From positions 1,851,001 through 1,915,000 of the forward strand of contig CAUEEP010000735.1 in the NCBI GenBank assembly GCA_958450365.1: a stretch of DNA of 64,000 nt, in the 5' to 3' direction. How positions within the stretch are numbered: position 1 is the stretch's first letter; every line of letters begins with the position of its first letter. Origin of the DNA: Mesorhabditis belari. Lineage: Eukaryota; Nematoda; Chromadorea; Rhabditida; Rhabditidae. The position numbers and the translations under genes were made by a program. The notes beneath the pieces were generated by a model. It had not been told where the DNA came from. It saw only the letters and a list, made by a program, of their open reading frames with translations, and searched no databases. Positions 10,801 to 22,800 of this stretch are shown here, piece by piece.

Positions 10801-13800
10801 CAGTTTCCCAATTTCCCGCTCACTTTCACTTTCGGGCTGAGCTTATCAATGAGATTCCAGTTGAACATGTTGTGATAGTTGAGATTTGTGATGTTGATGT
10901 TGTGGATAGTTAAGATTCACTTCAGTTATTTTACCGTAATAGAATACAGTACACACATACACACTAAACTTATCCCTACTTGGACTTGATCCCTTTTTTT
11001 GGTCACTCGCATTTCACCCTCGAAATTTCTTCAATGCTTCGATGAATTGAAAAACATTTTAGCCTATTTTATAGAGGAGATTTGCAGCTTTCAAATAGTT
11101 TATAACATTCATTGATTCTAGTTTATAACATCAGGTTTCTATTGTTGGAAATCTATGAAAATGTTGAAATCCAAATTTCTTATGCATTTACCTAATAGAA
11201 CCTTCCATATCAAGCCAAGCCAAGCCAAGCCAGGCCAAGCCAAGCAAATCTAAAGAAAAAATCAAAGCATCAAGTGCTCTTGGCTTTAAAATTCAAGAAT
11301 AATCAAATGCAAATCGATTTTTTAAGTTTAAAAGTTAGAAAAAAGCTGCTGATTCGCTGGCTAAGCTTTTTTTTTTGAAAGATTTTAAATTAAACATTAT
11401 TTATGAAGCGATAACTTTTAAAAATCATTGTAAAGCATAAAAATTCAAGATTCTTTAAAGCTTTATTTTCCAAATTCCCCTTTTTACTTGAGTTCCGGGC
11501 AATTTAACACACAAAGAACCAGAATAACAAGCCGTAATAGCCTATTCACTCACCCCAAAATCGGTTTCCTTTTAAGTAAAGCTGTGAGCACTAATGTCCG
11601 ATAATTGCTCTCTTTTCTTTTGCTTAGATCTTTTCTCAATCTTTTCTCAATCGTTTTCTTTTTGAGTCAGCTGGGGAACAACAAAGAAATGGACGGGATT
11701 CTCTTAAGTGGCTTCGATGAAAACACAATTTTTTTCAATAGAATACTGGGGAAGATGGATTAGAATTAGAACTAGAACATTTTTAGTGTAAAGAGTCAGT
11801 AAAATGTGAGTTTCTAGAGTCAAAAGAGAGTTCCTAAGCCTAAACAGCGACTTCGGTACAATTCTCGAGAGCTAGCTAAGAAGAAAATCAAATCAAATCA
11901 AACGCAAACACATTTCTTCATTGATTGTTCAAGAGCAACAAGAGTTTAAGGATTGCAATCATGAATTTGGATTGTATTTGTACTTGTGAACAGTGGGCGC
12001 CTAAACAGTGGGCGCCTAAGCCGCCTAAACATAGTTTTTTAACAACAACAAACTAAACAACGCCTAAACAACGCCACTCAACGCATAGTTTAATAAAGAA
12101 TCGTAGTAAAACTATTCTAAACAGCTTTGCTGCCTTGATTGATTGATGAAACATTCAAATCTTGCGCTACTTCATTGTACTACCTCAAATGATACCTCAA
12201 AACTATCGAAGTTGACTCTCCAACAGTTAGAATACATTTGGAAAAGAAGAGCAAAACTATTTTCTAACCCACGATCCCTCTTTCCATTTCTCGTATGCTT
12301 TAGATCTAGTGGCTCTTTGCCGTAAGTAATTGGCTTATTGATTTCAGTATGTATTGTATGATTAAGTATCACTGTGCATTTCTCTATCATTTCTTTCACT
12401 TTATCGTTTGAATAAAGTATTATTATTATTGTTTAGCAATTGATTAGCAATTGATTAGCAATTGATTAGCAATTGATTAGCAATCAAGCTTTTAAATTTA
12501 ACATCTTGTTTAGCAATTTATTATAAGAGAAAATTGTGTTGATCAAAAGAAAAATCTTAAAAATTAGAAAATACGGTATTTGTAAGAAATATATGGTGAT
12601 GCTTTGATCTATATAATTTCTTGTGAGACCGTGTCTCGTTGTGGTTCAATGGTGGTCTTCTTGAAAACGTAATAATTTATCCAACTTTCCCTTGTTAGGG
12701 CAACTTCGCTCAAACTAGAGCAACTTGGCACTATCACAATTAAATCAACACCTGAATGTGAAAAAAGAATGATAAAGCACAAAAAAGGAGAACAACAAAC
12801 TCACTCAAAAGCAAAGCTTAAATAATGGGTTTTTTAAGCATACAAGCTACAACAACCGGACAGCTGAATATCATTTAGTGACTGATTACGGTAGTTTATC
12901 CACCAACTTTGAACTTTAACTTGTATTGAATTTTTGATTAACTGCAGAGCAGTGGCAATTCGCCACAGTATTTCCTCTCATAGTAGTGCACCCCGAGCGT
13001 CCCCTAAATTCCTTTAATAGCCTTTCCTTTAAATTTTGACTTAATTCAGACTTTATTTTGATCTCATTCGATAAAACAAATTAAAATACAATCAAAATTA
13101 AATCAATAAAGTTAGTTTGTTTTATCGAATGAGATCAAAATAAAGTCTGAATTAAGTCAAAATTTAAAGGAAAGGCTATTAAAGGGTTATTGAAGGATTA
13201 TTTTTTTTTTAGACTTTTTCAAATTTAAACCGCGGTCAGGGCCCAGAAGTGGCTCATTCCTTTTGCAAATTCCCTTTGCTTCCAATGCCTCTTTATCAAA
13301 TTCATTTCCCGTTAGAGCCGCTAGATTATGGAACTTGCTCCCAAACGACATACGAGAAATTCAGTCGCTTTTCATATTCAAGAAACGTATCGATGCTTTA
13401 GATCTAGTGGCTCTTTGCCGTAAGTAATTGGCTTATTGATTTCAGTATGTATTGTATGATTAAGTATCACTGTGCATTTCTCTATCATTTCTTTCACTTT
13501 ATCGTTTGAATAAAGTATTATTATTATAGCTCCAACCACTTACTTTCCACTTATTTCCAGATTTTCATTTAAAAGCTGTAGCAAAAAGATCTAAGCTTTG
13601 ATATTTGGACCGAATCGCACTGAAAACTGATCTCTAGTGTGTCACGTTGAAAGACCAAGTGTATTAACGATGAAATGCATCTGTAAATCTATTTATTCCC
13701 TTCAATTTCATCATTTTCATCATTTTCCCTCCACTCTCAATTATCTATTGGCACGCAAATGTGCTCATTGCACATTTGGCTCTTTTCTTTGGCCCTCATT

Positions 13801-16800
13801 GCACATTTGGCCATTTGGCCCTTTTCTTCTTTCATTTCGGGCTTCAAATCAGCAATTTCCTCTTTCAAAATGACAGAATGACACATTTCATATGCAGATT
13901 TGTGTTGATTGAATGTGTGAATGAAATGGGAAACAAAATGAAATGAATTGAAGGAATTGAAATGGATTGAAATGAATTGAAATAAATTGAAATGAATTGA
14001 AATGAATTGAAATGGATTGAAATGGATTGAAATGGATTGAAATGGATTGAAGTGGATTGAAATGGATTGAAATGAATTGAAATGAATTGAAATGAATTTA
14101 AAGAATTGAAATGGATTAAAAGAATTGAAAGAATTGACATGGATTGAAATGAATTGAAATGAATTAAAAGAATTCAAATGGATTTAAAGAATTCAAATGA
14201 ATTCAAATGAATTAAAAGATATTTGAAGAAATGCGGGAAATGGAAATGAAGTTTTTTCAATGTTTTTTCAAATGTTTTCGGTGATTAGATTGTTCTATAA
14301 AAGGAAAATTGTTAAATTTGAATGAAATTCAAAAAGTTATTTTCCAGTTAGACTCTATAATATTCAAATGACAAAGGCAAGAAAGTCAAATTAAAAAAAA
14401 GAGATAATCATAAATTAAAGAACGAATTTAGCTCGTTAACAGCTTATTAGACACAATTTGGGCTTAAAGCCAAGTCAAAGGCATTCTCGCAGACTTACAG
14501 AAACAGAAAAGACTTACAGAAACGCTGACTTGATAGTATTTTGGAAAAATCCGGGTATTTGCAGATTTGTGTTGATTGAATGTGTGAATGAAATGGGAAA
14601 CTTGAAAGAATCCGCGTCTTTTGAAAGAATCTGGGTATTTTGAAAGAATTCGTGTCTTTTGAACGAGTCGTCACCCTTTAAAAGCATAGAACTTTCTCTA
14701 GCGACAATATTTTTGCTAGCAGCTTTTTATATCATTGTACAGAAGATATTTTAGGCTCTCTAATGATACCAAATAAAGCTTGATTGGATTTTTCATCCCC
14801 ATGAAAACCAGGCGACACGACACCAGAGTCGGATAGGTCACATTTTCTCAGAGTTGGCTCTGATTCTCTTGGACTGGATTTTCCAATCAAACTCTATTTG
14901 GTATCATTTCAAGCCTGAAATGTTCTCTGTACAATGATAAAAGTAATTTGCAAAAATATAATCTCTGGACAAAGTTATAGGCTTTCAAAGTGTGACGATT
15001 CGGTCAAAATACCCGGATTACTTTAAAATACTTTAAAAGCCTATATCTTTCTCTAGAGACAATATTTTTGTTAGCTTTTTATATCATTGTACAGAGAACA
15101 TTTCAGTCTTTCAAATGATACCAAATAGAGCTTGATTGGATTTTTCATTCCCATGAAAACCAAGTGACAAGACACCCGAGGTGGATAGGCCTCATTTGCT
15201 CCGAGTTTGCTCTGATTTTCTTGAACTGGATTTTCCAATCAAGCGCTATTTGGTATCATTTCAAGCCTGAAATGTCCTCTGTACAATGATATAAAAAGTT
15301 ACCAAAAATATTGTCTCTAGAAAAGGTTATAGGCTTTCAAAGTGTAATGAGTCGTTCAAAATACCCAAAAACTATGCAAGAGCTGTAAACTGTAAGTCTC
15401 AATATCTAATCTCTTTTCAAATTTAAATCATAATAAAGCAAGAAAGCAAACACAGTCTTTTGTAGTCTGTAAAATACTTTAACCATTTCTAGGTGGCTGA
15501 TGACATGCACCGAATGACAAACTATATCATGGACCTCCGCAATATGACCATCATTTTAATTATCATTTCAGCGATTGGAATTGTCGGGTAAATAAATTCG
15601 ATTTAAAAGGATTGATCAAGAAAATCTAGATTTTTGATCATCCGTGCAGCCAGCAGGAACAATCAGAAGAGACGCAGAAGGAGCATTCGAGCTGTGAGTT
15701 TGCATAAAGAACTCAATCTAGTAGACGAAGAAGATGAAGAAGAAGATGATGATTCTATGCAAAAGAGGCGGGACAATTGTGCGACCTTTTATACGGGTCC
15801 CGCCCCTTTGCCATTGGCAATCAAACTTTAAGCTCGATTTTCTCGGCGTTGGACTGTCCAATTTAAATAGTTTTTATATCAATCGATAGAGGAAGACTTA
15901 GCGCATTTAATGATACCAAGAATGTCTAAATTGAACAGACCAACACCAAGAAATTTGAGCTTAAAGTTAGGGAAAAGGGGCGGGGCTTATCAGACGTCCG
16001 ATAAACTTTTATACTTGCCCCGCCCCCTTTGTCTAGCTTTGAGCTCAAATTTCTTGGTGTTCAATGGTCCAATCTTAATTGTTTTTGTACCAATCGATAG
16101 CGAAAGACTTGGCGAATCCAATGATACCAAAAATACCTAAATTGGACAGTCCAACACCAAGAAATTTGAGCTTAAAGTTAGGGAAAAGGGGCGGGGCTTA
16201 TCAGACATCCGATAAGACGGTAGTTTATGGTAGATTTCGATGAATTACAGTAGCCAATCTAGTTAATTGTAGTAAGAGAGATCAAGTGCGTTTTGGAATG
16301 GTTGCCTGGTGAGTGAAAGGTCTCAGGTTCGAGTCCCAACGGTGGACAAGCTTTTGATGTGCTCTAGTTTCAACATAGCTTGCTATAGGTTGCTATAAGT
16401 CACACTAGAGTAGATTGCCTAAGTTAGATTGCCAATGGCAAAAGGGGCGGGACTGATCAAATGTTTCCACAATCCAGAAAATCCTTTTCCTTTTCATATT
16501 TTCTTTTGAAAAATAACAAATTCATCAATTAGCCTATGGTTTACTCTACATAAAAAGTATCTGGCTTTGTTCTATCATGATTTGTTCTATCCTTGATCAT
16601 GATCTGATTCCGATCTGAAGCTCTGGCTCTAGTCCTGTCCTAGCTCTGGCTCTGGCTCTAGTCCTGTCCTAGGTCCGGGTCTGGCTCTGGCTCTAGTCCT
16701 GTCCTAGCTCTGGCTCTGGCTCTAGTCCTATCCTAGCTCTGGCTCTGGCTTGACCCTGATCTAACCCCTGGTTTGGCTCTAGTCTGATCTTAGCTTGGCT

Positions 16801-19800
16801 CTAACTTGGCTCTAACTCGGCTCTAAATTGGCCCTAACTTGGCTCTAACTTGGCTCTAACTTGGCCCTAACTTGACTCTAACTTGGCCCTAACTTGGCCC
16901 TAACTTGGCTCTAACTTAGCCCTAACTCTGGTCTTAAACCACAAAGCCTTAAACTCATAAAGTTGTGTATTTTGCTTCTCCGCAATCTGAAAATTTCGAA
17001 CAACAACTTGTCAAGTCTTCTTTTTTGCAAAATGATTGATGTTCGGTTGTTTCGGCTGAGCGATTTGCTAGATGAAAGTCTTTTTTGAGACTAAAAACAG
17101 AATCTTTTCGCTCTATCGGACTTTCATCGAATGGGATAGAGGAAAAGAAACAAACGAAGCATTTAATCCATTTTCGGGAAAAGTTCTTTCGCCAAATTCT
17201 CTCACCAAATAACAGAATTCACTAGGGTAGGGCGTTTTTTTTTGAGAAGAATCAAGTTTTAGAACTAAAATTGAATTGTTTCGTAGGAGAACATCAATAG
17301 AAAGTTGTAGTACGATTCTTGGTGAAATCAGCAACCGATTACTGGCTAAAATCAGGCAAAAGGCTTTAAAGTAGATGTGTTGAAAAGAGATTTTTCAAAG
17401 ATTTGATCTAAAAGTCATTTGATCTGATTCCGACCTGACGCTCTGGCTCTAGTCCTATCCTAGCTCTGGCTCTGGCTCTAGTCCTATCCTAGCTCTGGCT
17501 CTGGCTCTAGTCCTATCCTAGCTCTGGCTCTGGCTCTAGTCCTGTCCTAGCTCTGGCTCTGGCTCTAGTCCTATCCTAGTTCTGGCTCTGGCTCTAGTCC
17601 TATCCTAGCTCTGGCTCTGGCTCTAGTCCTGTCCTAGCTCTGGCTCTGGCTTGACCCTGTCCTAGCCTTGACCCTGATCTAACCCCCTGATACTGATGAA
17701 GAAAACTGAAAGCCTGAAATTGAAATGTTTTCTTGGAAGATTGATAGATGTAGATGGGTTACTATATTTGAAAATACGTTTTAGTACAGTCTAGATTTAG
17801 TCTAGATTAGCTGGATTACGGTATTCAGTCTAGATAGCTGGATTACGGTATTTAGTCTCGATTACGGGTATCGGTCTAGATTAAGGTATTCAGTTAAGAT
17901 TAGCTGGATTACGGTGTTCAGTCTAGATTAGGGTATTCAGTCTAGATTAGCTGGATTACGGTATTCAGTCTAGATTAGGGTATTGACTGTAATTGTAATT
18001 TTACTGTAATTGACTTTTCACTAAACTTTTCCAGATAGCTGCCTCTTACCATAATACTGATTCACTTAAACACAACAAACAGCCCACTAGGTTAAAACCA
18101 AATTTAAAACTCATTTAAATCTACTTTAAAACTCATTTTAAACTCATTAAAAACTCATTTAAAACTCATTTAAATCTGTAACCCAATCGGTTACATGTTT
18201 GCAGATTCTTTCCATATAAACCTAAACGGTTTTAAAAGAGAAAAAGCGGTTACGCTGTTTTAAAAGGGAAAAAGTGAGACTGGTAAAGACAAACCGAACC
18301 GAAAACCGAATCCTAGCTTTTAGCCAACATTTGTTGTACTTAAGTTTATTAAGAACAAACAAACACAAACAAATAAATCTTCAGAGTCCCACGAGTAGTT
18401 TCCAGCATCTAAATACTAACCTTTATTTCAGGAAGAAGGAATGATGGCTGCTTATCCTCCCGGCCCATATCCTCGATATTTTTATCCAGGATATCCACCA
18501 GCTGTTGATACTTGGGATCGACCAAAGAGCACTTTCTCTCATCACAGCAATCATGCCGATGTTGGTTTGGAGAATTTGTAGCAGTAAGACATAAGCATTT
18601 GTATCGGTAAGACTAGCAGTAGCAGTAAGACTAATCTAACAATGGGATCCCATCAGTAGCTCATTGATAGAGCAAAGCTAAGCTTTAAGCAAAGCTTTTG
18701 GTTCGAATCCAGGTCTTGGAGTAGTCTGGCATTTTTTGAGATCATCTCTAGCGACAGAAAAGCTATTTTTGGACTTTGTGAATCACCCACCTCTTCTGAT
18801 GCACTCATTTCTCACCTTAGAAGTAGTAAAATGTTCAATACATCAGAAAAACTGCACTAAATAAGTTCTGAATTTTCAGCAGCTTGAGGAGAAGAAACCC
18901 GTGGACAGTCGAAATTCTCCTGAAACTGCAAAGCTGAACGGCCACGTTGGAAGCAGCACTTACAAGGTACAAAAGGTAAAAAAAAGGAGAAACAAGCTCA
19001 ATGTTGTTTTGTAAAAACGTGTTATTAGCTTTTGTTTGTTTCAGGAGAAATGGGCGAAAAAGTACAGAGAGAATCCGATAATGTGGAGAATCCTGGAGAG
19101 CTTTGATAAAGTGATTTAGGCACTAGGATCCCTCAGCAAAGCACAAGAAAACTAATGCTTTTAGGCCTAGTACTTATTACTGTACACATAGATGCTTGAG
19201 TTATTAGCAGAACCAGATTGGCTTTTCTCAGAGCACACGCTCGCCCTGGCCAAAGGCCAAGTCATGAATTGGCTTAGGCTTAGACTTAGGCTTAGACTTA
19301 GGCTTAGACTTAGGCTTAGGCTTAGGCTTAGGTTTAGGTTTAGACTTAGGCTTAAGCTTAGGCTTAAGCTAGGCTTAGGCTTAGGCTTAGGTTTAGGTTT
19401 AGGCTTAGGCTTAGGCTTAGGCTTAGGCTTACGCTTAGGCTTAAGCTAGGCTTAGGCTTAGGCTTAGGTTTAGGTTTAGGCTCAGGCTCAGGCTTAGGCT
19501 TAGACTTAGGCTTAGACTTAGGCTTAGGCTTAGGCTTAGGCTTAGGTTTAGACTTAGGCTTAAGCTTAGGCTTAGGCTTAGGCTTAGGCTTAGATCATGA
19601 AGTTTCTGGGATTGTCTTAAGCTTAAATTTGGCTTCTGGTAAAGCTTTGGTCTGGTCTGGCTACTGTTCTTGGCTTGGTTTAGCCTGCTTAAGCCCATAA
19701 AAGTTGTTAGACCAAAGAAGCCGCCTCTGGACTTCTGAAAGGGCTTTGACCTGACCTAGCTTTGCCTAGCTTGGCTCATGCTGGCTAAACTATGCTCTTC

Positions 19801-22800
19801 TAGAGTCTGATTAGGAAAACCCGGGTAGGAAATCATCTACAGTACTGGACAATGAAAAATGACATTAGAAAATCGAAAATCTTTGCGGCACTGGTAGGAA
19901 ATCATCTGGTAGGAAACTTCTCAATCTGTTTACGTAGACCATAAGTGTTAGATAATTTCTGAAAGCTGATCAAGATCTTTACAATGGCTTTTAGACACTT
20001 ATGATCTACTTAAAAAGCTTGAGAGGTTACGGTGCAGTAAAAAATGGGTCCGATTTTCTAATGTCATTGTCCAGTATTGTACAAGTTAAACCCAACACCG
20101 ATTAGAGATCAACTAAATGCATCTGAGCACTACAAACAAAAGTCACAAGACGCAAGTACTGTACTAGTACAAGTACTGTAAAAAACTTGTCAAGATTTTG
20201 CCCAAGGCATTTGCTTGCTATAATAGTTGAAGAAATAGATTTGCTTGCTTAAAAATCAACCTTTACTGCTTTTATTAGTACTAGTACTGCTTTTAAGCTG
20301 TTAATCCAACAAGGCAACAATACTATCCTCCAAATGGTGGCGAATTTTGGCAACATCTTTTTTGAAAGAGTTTGAAGCAGATTTATTACTAAAGTGCTAA
20401 GTGTTATATAGAGAATTGTAGCCCTAATTCTTGGCTACATTTATCTGCAAAGGGCTTTCCAATTGGAATTATATAACTCATTTTACAAGCTCTCAAAACT
20501 CAAGTCGGACTTTTTCAAAACTTTCTCAAAACTTTTTGGAAAACTAACTGGGAAATGTCTAATTTATTTCAAATGTCCCAAGTGTTATATAGAGAATTGT
20601 AGCCCTAATTCTTGGCTACATTTACCACATAAAAGTTTCCCGATTGGAGATCTACAACTTATTTTACAAGCTCTCGAATGAGTTTTGAAAAAGTCCGACT
20701 TGAGTTTTGAGAGCTTGTAAAATGAGTTATATAATTCCAATCGAGAAGTTCTTTGCAGATAAATATAGCCAAGATCCGGGGCTTTATTTTTCTATATAAC
20801 ACTTGGCACTTTAGTAATAAAGCAACTTCAAACTTCAAACTCAAACTCAAACTCTTCCAAAAAAGGTGGGAGGTCACGAAAAGTATTACCAAATTATCTA
20901 AGCCATTTACGAAGAAAATCTTGTGTATAAACTACTAGTTTTGATGCCTTTTGGAAGTACAAAAGCTAATCTTTACACAAAACAAAACACAAAACTTTTA
21001 ATTCCAGAGTTTCTCTCAAGACGACTCGGTGCTTGCGATGGATCAATCGGAGAAGAAACTCCCCTCACTTCTCACGAATTCGACTCCATCCGATGTGCCA
21101 GCCTACCGTGCCCCCACCGGAGCTCATAAAGTCTGATCTCTAATCAAAATCAAATCAAATCAATCAACTATCCCTACATTTTTGCTTTCCTCTCAAAACT
21201 TTATTTCATTTTTCTAGTTTAGTGGAGAGCGAGTATTCCGAGAACCTCTATTAGGTAAATGAATTTTTTTGGACATGGAATTTTACTGTAGATTTTGAGT
21301 TCAATGAATGTAGAGAATTGGCACAATGCTGTCGTAGGTGAATCGTGTTTCGAATTGAAGTGTAAAATTCCATGACTATCCACAACCTGGCTTTGTTTTT
21401 CAAAGAGTTTTGAATGGTCAAAAGAGAGCGGAGACTTTGTTTGTCTCGAGTGAAGGGTTTTCTAAAAGGTGATCTCAAGAGAAAGATGATCTAAGCTACC
21501 ATAAGCTACTGTAATCTGCTGTACTCTGCCGTAATCTATCGTACTTTATCGTACTCTATCGTAATCTATCGTAATCTATCGTACTCTATCGGAATCTATG
21601 TACTCTATCGTACTCTATCATACTCTATTGTACTCTATCGTACTCTAGTGTGACCTATAGCAAGCTATATCAAGCTATGTTGAAACTAGAGCACATCAAA
21701 AGCTTCTCCACCATTGGGACTCGAACCTGCGACCTTTCACTCACCAGGCAACCATTCCAAAACGCACTTGATCTCTCTTACTACAATTAACTAGATTGGC
21801 TACTGTAATTCATCGAAATCTACCATAAACTACCGTCTTATCGGATGTCTGCTAAGCCCCGCCCCTTTTCCTTAACTTTAAGCTCAAATTTCTTGCTGCT
21901 GGGCTGTTCAATTTAGACATTCTTGGTATCATTAAATGCGCCAAGTCTTTCTCTATCGATTGGTAGCAAAACTATTTCAATTGAACAGCCCAACACCGAG
22001 AAATTCGAGCTTAAAGTCAGATTGCCAATGGCAAAGGGGCGGGGCGCGTATAAAAGGTCTTCTGGCTCCGCCCCTTTTGCCAATCCAACTTTAAACGGAA
22101 AGATCTTGGTGTTGGGCTACTCAATTCACATGTTCTCGGTAGCATTGGATAGGCCAAGCCAAGCCAAGGCCAAGCCAAGCCAAGGCCAAGCCAAGCCAAG
22201 GCCAAGCCAAGCCAAGGCCAAGCCAAGCCAAGGCCAAGCCAAGCCAAGCCAAGGCCAAGGCCCAGCTGACCATTACACCAAAGCGCACTTGTTCTCTCTT
22301 ACTACAGTTAACTAGATTGGCTACTGTAATTCATCGAAATCGACCATAAACTACCGTAAAGTTCCTACCGTAATCTAGCCAAAAACAAGCTTATCTATTA
22401 GTCGAAAAGTACAAGTACTAAGAAAAAGGAGTACATTAGATTACGATAGCTTTATTCCAAGTATAGACGGGCTTAAATTGATAAAAAAGCCAGCTTACGG
22501 TAGCTTTCCTCAAAGTTCACCTTTTAGAAAAGAATCTAAAAAGCATGCTGCAAAAATCTCGTAAAAAAAACTGCTGCACAAATCTTTACAATCTTTCTTT
22601 TTTGTTTTGTACAATTGTAGTGAATATCTTTGAAGAGTTTCGAGTTTCGAGTATCGTTCTTGAATCGGAAAGAGATTTGGTTTCGTTGGAATCAGTTGAA
22701 TTGCACTTTTTGTCATCAACTTTAAGCTATTAAAAAGATTTGAAGCAAATTTTAGTGATTATTGTTGGTTTAGATATAATCTTTATTACAGCAAGAATAG

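Larger units (their letters stand above)
21640..22360. repeat. GC-box repeat family, inverted copy
   Basis: Inverse orientation relative to 15755-16460. It includes the tRNA-like remnant (21707-21769), CCCCGCCCCTTTT and TTGGTATCATT blocks, and a repeated end ACTAGATTGGCTACTGTAAT at both 21790 and 22310. Confidence 0.8.

Noticed and set aside
17113..17334. 73-codon minus frame
   Set aside because: Protein-like in parts but without motif or splice support; lies between two satellites.
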